Of a stretch of DNA of 25,525 bases, positions 9,145 through 15,558 are shown piece after piece. Origin of the DNA: an uncultured Gammaproteobacteria bacterium (lineage in GTDB: Bacteria; Pseudomonadota; Gammaproteobacteria; GCA-2729495); the NCBI GenBank assembly GCA_947258805.1, contig CAMYJV010000050.1, positions 1 to 25,525 of the forward strand, given 5' to 3'. A program made the translations under genes and the position numbers. Position 1 is the first letter of the stretch. Every line of letters begins with the position of its first letter. Under the pieces are notes generated by a model, which was not told where the DNA came from, did not search any database, and worked only from the letters and a program-made list of their open reading frames with translations.

Positions 9145-9748
9145 AGCCGACAACATCGAGGCCCACCTCCAGGCCCAGAACCAGCGCATTCTCGACGCGG
9201 CCATGGGGTTATTCGAAGCACGCGGTTACGCGGGTACCGAATTGCGCGACATCGCCCAGAGCGTGGGCCTGGCGCGCAACTCCCTGTACCGCTACTACCC
9301 CGGGAAGGACCATATCCTGCTCGCCTGCCTGCATCGCGACATGTCGCCCGGACTGGAGCGCGTGCGTGCGCTTGATGACAAGTACCCGGCTGCGCGGGAC
9401 CGTATCGACGCGTGGCTCGCCGTACAGATGGACATTGCCGCCACCACCTGCCACGGGGCGATGCGCCTGGTGGCAAATCTGCAGGACCACTCGCCCGAAT
9501 TTCGCGACGAGATCCACAAACTCCACGAGCCGGCAGCCGGCGTACTGCGGCGCGCCGTGACGGAAATGCTGGCCGGGACCGGCCGCGATGCAGAACTGGT
9601 GTCAGCCATGCTTACCAGCCTGCTGAATGCAGCGGCGGCGAAGATGATGGAGAGCGGGGGCCGCGACGAGGTGTTGGCCGAATTGCGACGCTCCGTGCAC
9701 TGCATATTGAATGCCGGCAGCCATGAAGCTGCATCGGCAGCCGTTTGA
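9131..9748 (+). CDS. TetR/AcrR-family transcriptional regulator
   Basis: A 205-residue regulator with an N-terminal helix-turn-helix (residues about 19-60): ILDAAMGLFEARGYAGTELR followed by DIAQSVGLARNSLYRYYPGK, a textbook TetR DNA-binding unit. The C-terminal all-helical part would bind the inducer. I prefer ATG 9131 because TetR proteins usually begin about ten residues before the first helix; ATG 9101 lies deeper in the ATPase gene. It overlaps the ATPase gene and precedes the chelatase-like gene by 16 bases, so it is embedded in the operon it probably represses. Two GGCGCC sites (7195-7200 and 7230-7235) lie before the permease gene, but I cannot show they are its operator. Confidence 0.9.
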   Translation: MPRIEADNIEAHLQAQNQRILDAAMGLFEARGYAGTELRDIAQSVGLARNSLYRYYPGKDHILLACLHRDMSPGLERVRALDDKYPAARDRIDAWLAVQMDIAATTCHGAMRLVANLQDHSPEFRDEIHKLHEPAAGVLRRAVTEMLAGTGRDAELVSAMLTSLLNAAAAKMMESGGRDEVLAELRRSVHCILNAGSHEAASAAV

Positions 9749-9764
9749 CAGAGGATTCAGAGTT

Positions 9765-10880
9765 ATGAAGAGATCACGATCTATCCAGGTGCCCGTGGGT
9801 TGCCTGGCGGTGTTGATGCTGACGGCGGGTCTCCCGGCGCTGGCTCAGGATGAGCACGCTCATCACCACCAGCACGGCGGCGGCGTGCCCGACATGGACG
9901 CCGACGGTAAGCGGCTGGAGAGCTACCAGGTCAAGCACCAGATGGACCAGGAGACCCTCGACGCGTTGCGCGCAAAGATTGCGCTTTATCGCGGCATGAC
10001 GGACATGGAGCTCAATCTCAATATGTCCGCGATGGGGCCAAACTACGAATGGTACGCAAGCGAGCTTGAGATGCGGGGTGACATCGGCGTGTTGATCCTG
10101 TCTCACGGCGTGGGCGAGAACAGCGACCGGATGATGAAAGAAGCACTCAGCCCGGTCTCGGAGCGCTGGCCCACCGCCATTGGTTTCGGTATGGCCATGA
10201 TGCAGTCGGCTCACTTGCAGTCGGCGGTAGATGATCTGCAGGCACGAGGCGTCAAGACCATCGTGCTGGTGCCGAGCGGCACCACCACCGAGTACAACAC
10301 CCTGACCCGCCAGTGGAAGTACGTTTTCGACATGGACGATGAGGAGGCGACCTATCTGAACGTACCGAAGGTGCAGGCGGACACGACATTCGTGATGACG
10401 AGCCACTTCGCCGACCACGAACTGATTACCGAGATCATCTACGACCACGCGAAAGAGGTCAGCGAGAATCCCGCCAACGAGGTCGTGATCATCGTTGGGC
10501 ATGGGCCAGAGGATGTAGAGGATAACGGCCCGGATCTCGAGATCCTGCAGGTTCACGTCGACCGCATCGTAGCGAAAAAGGAATTTGCGGACGTGAAAAT
10601 CATCAACCTGCAGGACGATGCAATTCCGGCCATTCGCGAATCGAATGTCCGCAAGCTGCGGCGCTGGGTGAAGCAGGCCAACAAGAAAGGCCAGACGCCC
10701 GTCGTGGTCGCCATGGCGGCGGCCAGCCATGGCGTGCAGACCCACATACGCCAGGACCTGCGCGGGCTGGACTACGTGTTTGCCGACAGGGGCATGTCCG
10801 AGAATCCAAAGTATGTTGCGTGGATCGAATCGGTGATCGAGACCGCAATCGCCACCGAACAGCTGGCACAGACCAACTGA
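9765..10880 (+). CDS. Exported His-rich chelatase-like protein (CbiX/sirohydrochlorin-chelatase superfamily)
   Basis: A 371-residue protein with a Sec signal peptide (h-region LAVLMLTAGLPALAQ, cleavage likely near residue 28), followed at once by a His-rich stretch EHAHHHQHGGG (30-40) that could bind metal. Two chelatase-type halves follow: VLILSHGVGENSD (His114) with ARGVKTIVLVPSGTTTEY, and EVVIIVGHGPED (His246) with a later AAASHGVQTH (His322, His327). SHG/GHG strand ends and the tandem halves fit CbiX-type chelatases, which are normally cytoplasmic and make cobalamin or siroheme; export makes a biosynthetic role unlikely. Metal or tetrapyrrole binding in the periplasm is inferred. ATG 9765 was chosen because AGAGGA lies 9 bases upstream and the signal peptide starts there. 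The next gene follows 10 bases after the stop. Confidence 0.82.
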   Translation: MKRSRSIQVPVGCLAVLMLTAGLPALAQDEHAHHHQHGGGVPDMDADGKRLESYQVKHQMDQETLDALRAKIALYRGMTDMELNLNMSAMGPNYEWYASELEMRGDIGVLILSHGVGENSDRMMKEALSPVSERWPTAIGFGMAMMQSAHLQSAVDDLQARGVKTIVLVPSGTTTEYNTLTRQWKYVFDMDDEEATYLNVPKVQADTTFVMTSHFADHELITEIIYDHAKEVSENPANEVVIIVGHGPEDVEDNGPDLEILQVHVDRIVAKKEFADVKIINLQDDAIPAIRESNVRKLRRWVKQANKKGQTPVVVAMAAASHGVQTHIRQDLRGLDYVFADRGMSENPKYVAWIESVIETAIATEQLAQTN

Positions 10881-10890
10881 GAGAAACAAA

Positions 10891-11847
10891 ATGACCAGGG
10901 AATCGACGATGCAGCCCTTCGAAGCGGGCGACATATTCATTGCCTGCACGCTCCTGAACGTACCTGACGACGATCATGCGGGTGAGGGTCGCATCTGGCA
11001 GTACGACAAGGACATGAACTTCAAGGGCGAACTGTGGACCGAAGGCGGCGAGCACTTCGTCGGCGGGCTGGAGTTCGACCCGAACGGGACTCTCTGGGCC
11101 TTCAACGATTTTGCCGTGATCCATGTCGATCCGAAGACCGCCCGGCAGCTGCCGCTCAGTGACAAGTTCCTGCCGCGCTGCTATCGCAGCGCCAGCTTCG
11201 ATAAAGACGGCAATGTGTTCCTGGGCGAACACATGAAGGCGAAGAAGAAGCCTGACAACCCGATCGCGAGCCGCACAACGACCAAGTTTCCGGTGATCCC
11301 GGGCGAGGGCGTCCTGGGCTTTGGTTACGTCTATCAGTACGACAAGGACTGGAACCTCGTGAAGGTTTTTCATACAGAGTGCGCGCCCGACATGACACAG
11401 TTCAAGGGCGTCACTCATTCCAGCCTGCACCCGAGCGGCCAGTTCATCACTTATGCCACCGAAACCGGCAAGCGGCTGATGCGCTACGATGTGGTCAACG
11501 ACAAGCAGATGGCCGATCTGGTCACCTACCCTGGCAACGATTTCCGCGACCGTATCTGGGTCATTGCGGTGAAGTACTTGCCCGACGGCCGGCTGTTAAT
11601 TACCCGCGGCGACTACATGGAAATGCTCGACGAAGAGGGCAAGGTCCTGAAAAGCTATCCGCTGGAAACCTACGGCTGGTCCGACATCGAGATCTGCCAC
11701 GATGGCAGGCACTGCCTGGTCAGCAATATCTGGGAAGGCACGGTGGTGAAGGTGAATGTGGAAAGCGGCGAAATCGTCGGCACCATCGACACCGGCTTCA
11801 AGGCGCCTAACCGGTGTTTGGCCGGGGTGGCGGAATATCCCGGCTAA
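10891..11847 (+). CDS. Beta-propeller protein (SMP-30/NHL-like), function unknown
   Basis: A 318-residue protein without signal peptide or membrane segment. Repeated strands of the type GRIWQYDKDMNF, GTLWAFNDFAVIHVD, GYVYQYDKDWNL, GKRLMRYDVVND, GRLLITRGDYMEML and GTVVKVNVESGEIVGTIDTG indicate a propeller of about six blades, similar to SMP-30/gluconolactonase or YncE-type folds. No catalytic set could be assigned. It has a clear ribosome site (GAGAGAAA 4 bases before ATG) and lies 10 bases downstream of the exported chelatase-like gene, so it is probably the last gene of the TetR/ABC operon. Alternative start: ATG 10909. A lactonase or a binding scaffold are both possible. Confidence 0.75.
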   Translation: MTRESTMQPFEAGDIFIACTLLNVPDDDHAGEGRIWQYDKDMNFKGELWTEGGEHFVGGLEFDPNGTLWAFNDFAVIHVDPKTARQLPLSDKFLPRCYRSASFDKDGNVFLGEHMKAKKKPDNPIASRTTTKFPVIPGEGVLGFGYVYQYDKDWNLVKVFHTECAPDMTQFKGVTHSSLHPSGQFITYATETGKRLMRYDVVNDKQMADLVTYPGNDFRDRIWVIAVKYLPDGRLLITRGDYMEMLDEEGKVLKSYPLETYGWSDIEICHDGRHCLVSNIWEGTVVKVNVESGEIVGTIDTGFKAPNRCLAGVAEYPG

Positions 11848-11972
11848 GAGCAGGCCTGGGGCACCGCTAAGGCCCTGTAATTAATGGGTTTATTCTCTAC
11901 TGCGCCCGCCGGCAAAACGACTACCGTAAGCGCCTTTCGAAAACCACCCAGTGACCTGAACGGAGAACGACA

Positions 11973-12260
11973 ATGGCGAACGAGGGTTACCATGAACCGA
12001 TAAACGAGCTCAGCGACGCTACGCGCGACATGCATCGCGCGATCGTTTCCCTGATGGAGGAATTGGAGGCGGTCGACTGGTACAACCAGCGCGTAGATGC
12101 ATGCAAGGATGAAGAGTTGAAGGCGATACTTGCGCACAACCGCGACGAAGAGAAGGAACACGCCGCAATGGTGCTGGAGTGGATCCGGCGCCAGGATCCC
12201 AGCTTCGACTCCGAACTGAAAGACTACTTGTTTACTGACAAGTCGATCGCCCACAAGTAG
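11973..12260 (+). CDS. EncFtn-type ferritin-like protein, without visible encapsulin-targeting tail
   Basis: A 95-residue helical protein that I recognise as the encapsulated-ferritin (EncFtn) family known from Rhodospirillum rubrum: HRAIVSLMEELEAVDWYNQR (21-40) and ILAHNRDEEKEHAAMVLEWI (52-71) are near-identical to family signatures. The iron ligands of the family are all present: Glu29, Glu30, Glu32, Trp36, Tyr37, Glu60 and His63. EncFtn oxidises ferrous iron as a decamer and normally delivers it into an encapsulin shell through a short C-terminal targeting peptide. Here the protein ends at FTDKSIAHK shortly after the core, with no such tail, and no encapsulin gene is in the window. Ribosome site GGAG lies 7 bases before ATG. 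It stands alone, 125 bases after the propeller gene, and could have its own promoter; no Fur-box match was evident. Confidence 0.93.
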   Translation: MANEGYHEPINELSDATRDMHRAIVSLMEELEAVDWYNQRVDACKDEELKAILAHNRDEEKEHAAMVLEWIRRQDPSFDSELKDYLFTDKSIAHK

Positions 12261-12280
12261 CGAATCACGCAAGCCAAGCG

Positions 12281-12317
12281 GCTCGCGATACCGATTTCTG
12301 TCGACATGTTCGCGAGC
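12281..12317 (+). repeat. Inverted repeat downstream of the EncFtn gene
   Basis: GCTCGCGA (12281-12288) and TCGCGAGC (12310-12317) form a perfect 8-bp stem around a 21-base loop, 20 bases after the EncFtn stop. A T-tract does not follow directly, so it is not a standard intrinsic terminator; it may stabilise or end the transcript, or be an operator for the rhomboid gene. Confidence 0.45.
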
Positions 12318-12396
12318 ACAGAGTAAAAATTTCCTGTGTGGCCGTGCCTTAACTATCATGGCAGTCGGCCCCTCCAGTCAGACTGCGGACACAAGC

Positions 12397-13269
12397 ATGG
12401 TCATTGTGCATCGGTCATTGCGCAGGCAGGACTGCATGGAACTGGCGCTGGTGCTGGCCGCAATGGCTATCGACTATGACCTGCAACGCACGTGGTGGGG
12501 CTGGTGTTTGCTGGTGGCCGATATCGACGAGGCCGAGGGCCGTCGGCAACTGGCGCTCTACGAGCATGAGCAGCGCGCGCTGCAATTGCCTCTCAAGGCC
12601 GCGCCGCTGCGTACCGGTGCCAAACTTGGTGTCTTGGCCTACGTCGCTGTCCTGCTGACAGTATTCCTGTTCCAGGGCAAATTCGCCTTCGGCCATGACT
12701 GGACCCACGCCGGACGGGTTGACGTTGCAGCTATCCGGGCTGGCGAGTACTGGCGAACGATTACGGCCCTGACCCTGCACCGCGATGTGTTGCACCTGGC
12801 CAGCAATCTGCTCTTCGGCGCATTTTTCGCAGCGCTGCTCGCCGGGAGACTGGGGGGTGGGATCGCGTGGCTTGCTATCCTGCTGGCGGGCGCCAGTGGC
12901 AACTTGATGAACGCACTGGTGCAGCGCCCGGAACATCTTTCCGTCGGTGCGTCGACGGCAGTGTTCGCCGCGCTGGGGTTACTGGCGACGTATTTCTCGG
13001 TACCCGGTCGCCTCAATCAGGAGACCTGGGCGCGCCGTTGGGCCCCCATAGTCGGCGGCCTGTGGTTGCTGGCGTGGTTGGGTACTGGTGATGCGCGCAC
13101 CGATATCGTCGCGCACCTGACCGGATTCATCGCCGGATTTTTGATAGGCATCCTGCTGGGGCGGATTCCCGGCCCGGGGCCGCGTGATGTTGCTCTGCAG
13201 TGGCTGACCGGGCTGATTGCTGTCGGCCTGGTGATGGGTGCCTGGGGGCTGGCTGTCCCATGGCGCTAG
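12397..13269 (+). CDS. Rhomboid-family intramembrane serine protease
   Basis: A 290-residue polytopic protein (numbered from ATG 12397). Residues 1-60 form a small soluble domain (SLRRQDCMELALVLAAMAID, then WWGWCLLVADIDEAEGRRQL), as in several proteobacterial rhomboids. About six TM helices follow. The rhomboid signature is present: HLASN in TM2 (His133, Asn137), the nucleophile in SVGASTAVF (Ser186) and the TM6 histidine in AHLTGFIAG (His240). It would cleave transmembrane segments of membrane proteins. An upstream ATG at 12358 would add 13 residues without a ribosome site. It lies between the EncFtn gene and a gene for a C-terminally sorted protein. At about 290 residues with an N-terminal domain it is longer than rhombosortases, so I call it an ordinary rhomboid. 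Confidence 0.9.
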   Translation: MVIVHRSLRRQDCMELALVLAAMAIDYDLQRTWWGWCLLVADIDEAEGRRQLALYEHEQRALQLPLKAAPLRTGAKLGVLAYVAVLLTVFLFQGKFAFGHDWTHAGRVDVAAIRAGEYWRTITALTLHRDVLHLASNLLFGAFFAALLAGRLGGGIAWLAILLAGASGNLMNALVQRPEHLSVGASTAVFAALGLLATYFSVPGRLNQETWARRWAPIVGGLWLLAWLGTGDARTDIVAHLTGFIAGFLIGILLGRIPGPGPRDVALQWLTGLIAVGLVMGAWGLAVPWR

Positions 13270-13453
13270 CCGCATTGGTTGCCTTCGCCCGCTGGCGGGG
13301 CATGTTTTACCAGGCCGGAAGCCGTGGCCGCCATGCAGCATGACAAGCGCCGGATTTGAGAGTAAATATATTTAGTTAACAACTCCCGATGACGCAAATG
13401 GCCTCTGCCGGACGGCAGATGGCGCTTGAAATAATAAGACGTCGGAGGTTGTG
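13270..13453 (+). other. Intergenic region with AT-rich patch before the VPLPA-CTERM gene
   Basis: These 184 bases hold no gene I can support. An AT-rich patch (about 13361-13380, containing TAAATATATTTAG) is the only low-GC island nearby and may carry the promoter of the gene starting at 13454. A small hairpin CTGCCG/CGGCAG lies near 13404-13420. No convincing sigma54 site was found. Confidence 0.4.
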
Positions 13454-14172
13454 ATGAGAACTGCCACGCGTGCGCGCTTCCATGCGCCCACACTGATTCC
13501 TGCGCTCGCGACTGCCCCCCGCTTCGGGCGGTTCACCCTCCTGCACAGACGCGCCAGGCATTTTTTCGGCTTTGTCGCGATCCTTTTGTTGACACCCGTC
13601 GCGCAGGCAGCAACGTGGACCGAGGTCGGCGATGCCGGGGAGTCGCTGGCGACGTCTGACGTGACCACGGGTGTCGGCAGTCTGACGACGATCGACGGCG
13701 GACTGATCGACCTGGGCGGCGAGGTCGACGATGTCGATCCGCCTTTGCGGTTGCCGTCACAGCGAATCTCAGCGTGGACAATGACGCTGCGATGTGGCTG
13801 TTCGACTCGAATGGCTTCCTGGTAGGAGGCGCAGACTTCTCAGATATCTTCCCAGGGTTCGACGACCGCGGGGATGATGATTGTGAGCTGCCGAGTGCGC
13901 CGTGCTTGCCGGAATTTTTCGCTGGGGATTTCGCGGGTGGCGCGACCGGGATCTACTATCTCGGCTTCAGCCTGTTTGCGACGGACCCGGTCGTTGGCCC
14001 CGGTGTTCCTTTATCTGGCTGGGATCGGTTCCCGGCCCCGTTCCAGACCGGCCCGTACACGCTGTCGCTGACCGGTGTCGAGTTTGCCGTGCTGGTGCCG
14101 CTGCCCGCCGCCGTCTGGCTGTTCGGTTCAGCCCTCGGCCTGCTGGGCTGGCTGAAACGCACAACTGCCTGA
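13454..14172 (+). pseudogene. VPLPA-CTERM sorted exported protein, split by a frameshift
   Basis: One gene in two frames. The first frame starts at ATG 13454 with GGAGG 5 bases upstream; after an unusually long Arg-rich leader it has a signal-peptide core (FFGFVAILLLTPVAQA, residues 37-52) and a mature start ATWTEVGDAGES. It reads through GGEVDDVD at about 13738 and then loses sense. From 13741 another frame continues the same protein, FAVAVTANLSVDNDAAMWLF, and ends with VPLPAAVWLFGSALGLLGW plus basic KR, a PEP-CTERM-type sorting tail of the VPLPA subclass. One missing base near 13739-13741 would restore a single frame of about 239 residues. Such proteins are exported and anchored or processed by an exosortase; none is in the window. 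This is either a true frameshift or an assembly indel. Confidence 0.85.
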
Positions 14173-14194
14173 ATTGAAAGCAGTGGGCAGGAAG

Positions 14195-14219
14195 ACCCGG
14201 CCTTGTGTGCCGGGTTTTT
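14195..14219 (+). terminator. Intrinsic terminator after the VPLPA-CTERM gene
   Basis: ACCCGGC (14195-14201) and GCCGGGT (14209-14215) form a perfect 7-bp GC-rich stem with a 7-base loop, followed by a run of five T (14215-14219). It lies 23 bases after the stop of the sorted-protein gene and reads in the plus direction. Confidence 0.85.
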
Positions 14220-14289
14220 CTTATCTGGTGAACGGCCGCTTGTGGCATTGGCCGGCGTGCATTTGGCGCGGCGGCGTTTTTACCGGCGG

Positions 14290-14488
14290 GCCAGACCGTG
14301 GTCGCGTACCGCAAACCAAAAAGGCATTGCTGGGGATTGGACACCTGGCCGATCGGCTCGAAAACCATGCGTTCCCGGAACGCGGTTTCCATCACGCCCA
14401 GATCAGCCCCCCGGGGCGATGTCGGTGCCGCGATCGCCCTCCCAGGTCCCGGCGAGAACGTCAGGGGGCCCAGCTTGCTATCGGTCAT
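14290..14488 (-). pseudogene. N-terminal fragment of a nitrobindin-like heme-binding (FABP-type) protein, frameshifted
   Basis: From ATG 14488, overlapping the stop of the upstream membrane-protein gene as ATGA, the frame reads MTDSKLGPLTF. The family core LAGTWEGDRGTDIAP then appears one frame over, and the original frame resumes with GADLGVMETAFRERMVFEPIG and LFGLRYATTVW. A lost C near 14455 and a gained G in a run of six G near 14411-14416 explain this exactly. After about 14290 no further family sequence follows, so about two thirds of the protein is absent. The motifs GTWEG and the LRYATT strand are typical of nitrobindin-like beta-barrels that bind heme. The compensating indels sit in homopolymer runs and may be sequencing errors, but the truncation is not explained that way. 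Confidence 0.7.
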
Positions 14489-15066
14489 CGGGTTACTCCG
14501 ATAAACCGCACCCCGACCCACTTGACCGCCGCCAGCAGCAGCAGCCCCCAGGCCAGCAACTGTGACACGGCCGTCAGCGACAGCTTGCCGAGTTTCGCGT
14601 AGATCATCATCGCCGCGGCAGTGCGCAGCTCCTGCCCGTAGGCTGTGATCACGGTGAGCGCGAATACGTTCTCGGCCCAGTCGAATAGCGCCGGCAGTAG
14701 CAACAGTACCCACAGGCGCCGCTCCGTGACCCAGGCGTAGCCCGTCGGCCACAGGTAGCGAAGCGAGAACGCGGCGATCGCTGCCAGGAACAGGCTGGCG
14801 AACACCGGAAAGGCGAAATCAATGACCGAGAAGAGATAATAAAGTTTTCGCGCGTTCTCCGGGTAGCCCGGGAGCTGCTCGTACACCTGGTCGACGGTCA
14901 GCGAGTTCTGCAGGTCGAAGGGCAAGTGCCCGCCGGACAATTCTGCGAAGCGCGGCCCGATGACCCCGGTGAACAGGTAAAGTGACCCGAAGGTGATCAC
15001 GGCCGCCAGCAGGAACAGCGGCCACGAGCGCGAGAAGCGCAGCAACAGGTCGTTCAGGCTTTGCAA
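14485..15066 (-). CDS. Four-TM integral membrane protein, function unknown
   Basis: A 193-residue protein starting at TTG 15066, the only start before an upstream in-frame stop; GGGGGA lies about 9 bases upstream. Hydrophobic segments at about residues 15-37 (WPLFLLAAVITFGSLYLFTG), 77-103, 116-140 and 160-185 suggest four TM helices, with a conserved-looking extracytoplasmic stretch PFDLQNSLTVDQVYEQLPGY between the first two. I do not recognise the family. It overlaps the nitrobindin-like fragment by 4 bases, so the two formed an operon. It diverges from the EVE-domain gene with overlapping start codons. Confidence 0.75.
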   Translation of the reverse strand: MQSLNDLLLRFSRSWPLFLLAAVITFGSLYLFTGVIGPRFAELSGGHLPFDLQNSLTVDQVYEQLPGYPENARKLYYLFSVIDFAFPVFASLFLAAIAAFSLRYLWPTGYAWVTERRLWVLLLLPALFDWAENVFALTVITAYGQELRTAAAMMIYAKLGKLSLTAVSQLLAWGLLLLAAVKWVGVRFIGVTR

Positions 15067-15546
15067 GCTCGTCCATCCCCCATTGTCCCTAGGTTACTAT
15101 CTCCCGTCCGTCATTCCGAGCCGGACGTCTATGGCATCGACGACCTGAAGCGCGACCGCCGCGAGTGCTGGGACGGCGTGCGCAACTACCAGGTACGCAA
15201 CATGATGCGCGACGACATGCGCAAGGGCGACCTGGCGTTTTTCTATCATTCGAATTGCGCCGAGCCGGGTATCGTCGGTGTGATGCGCATCGTCCGCGAG
15301 GCTTATCCCGATCACACCCAGTTCGACCCGCAGTCGAAGTACTATGATCCGAAGAGCAGCCCGGATGAGCCCCGCTGGCTGATGGTGGACGTGGGCTACA
15401 AGCGCAAGCTCAAGCGCACGATTACGCTGGCCGAACTGAAGGCGCATCCCGCACTCAGCGAGCTGCCCCTGGTCCGGCGAGGCAACCGGTTGTCGGTGAT
15501 GCCCGTGACCGACGCCCACTGGGACCTCATTCTCGGGCTCGAGTAG
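15061..15546 (+). CDS. EVE-domain protein (PUA-like fold), atypical N-terminus
   Basis: The bulk is a clear EVE-domain protein, the family of thymocyte nuclear protein 1: SEPDVYGIDDLKRDR, CWDGVRNYQVRNMMRDDM, KGDLAFFYHSNCAEPGIVGV, PRWLMVDVGYKRKLKR and GNRLSVMPVTDAHWDLIL. EVE domains bind modified bases in nucleic acids and are often linked to RNA or DNA modification. Family members begin about MRYWLMKSEP, but here the sequence before SEP is LSPVRH, so the first strand and its YWLMK residues are missing. The only in-frame start is TTG 15061, giving 161 residues with an unrelated leader and overlapping the divergent gene. Small changes upstream of 15115 may have destroyed the normal start. The WYL regulator gene follows 12 bases after the stop. 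Confidence 0.82.
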   Translation: MQARPSPIVPRLLSPVRHSEPDVYGIDDLKRDRRECWDGVRNYQVRNMMRDDMRKGDLAFFYHSNCAEPGIVGVMRIVREAYPDHTQFDPQSKYYDPKSSPDEPRWLMVDVGYKRKLKRTITLAELKAHPALSELPLVRRGNRLSVMPVTDAHWDLILGLE

Positions 15547-15558
15547 CCGGGGACGCGT

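Noticed and set aside
9774..10949. Minus-strand open frame of 391 codons opposite the exported chelatase-like gene
   Set aside because: Its composition is an antisense shadow with many His and Arg residues; the plus strand has a signal peptide, ribosome site and family motifs.
11848..11972. Fur box upstream of the EncFtn gene
   Set aside because: The AT-rich TAATTAATGGGTTTATT does not match the repeated GATAAT units of a Fur site.
12261..12330. Hidden encapsulin-targeting peptide downstream of the EncFtn stop in another frame
   Set aside because: Read-through and the frames examined give sequences such as SGSRYRFLSTCSR, which do not match known targeting tails of the GSL(R/K) type.
13270..13330. 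Possible sigma54 promoter upstream of the VPLPA-CTERM gene (CTGGCGGGGCATGTTT)
   Set aside because: The -24 GG is present but the -12 GC element is absent, so it does not meet the consensus.
13967..14752. Minus-strand open frame of 261 codons spanning 13967-14752
   Set aside because: Only the short part 14290-14488 resembles a protein family. The rest is antisense to the VPLPA-CTERM gene or out of frame with the four-TM protein.
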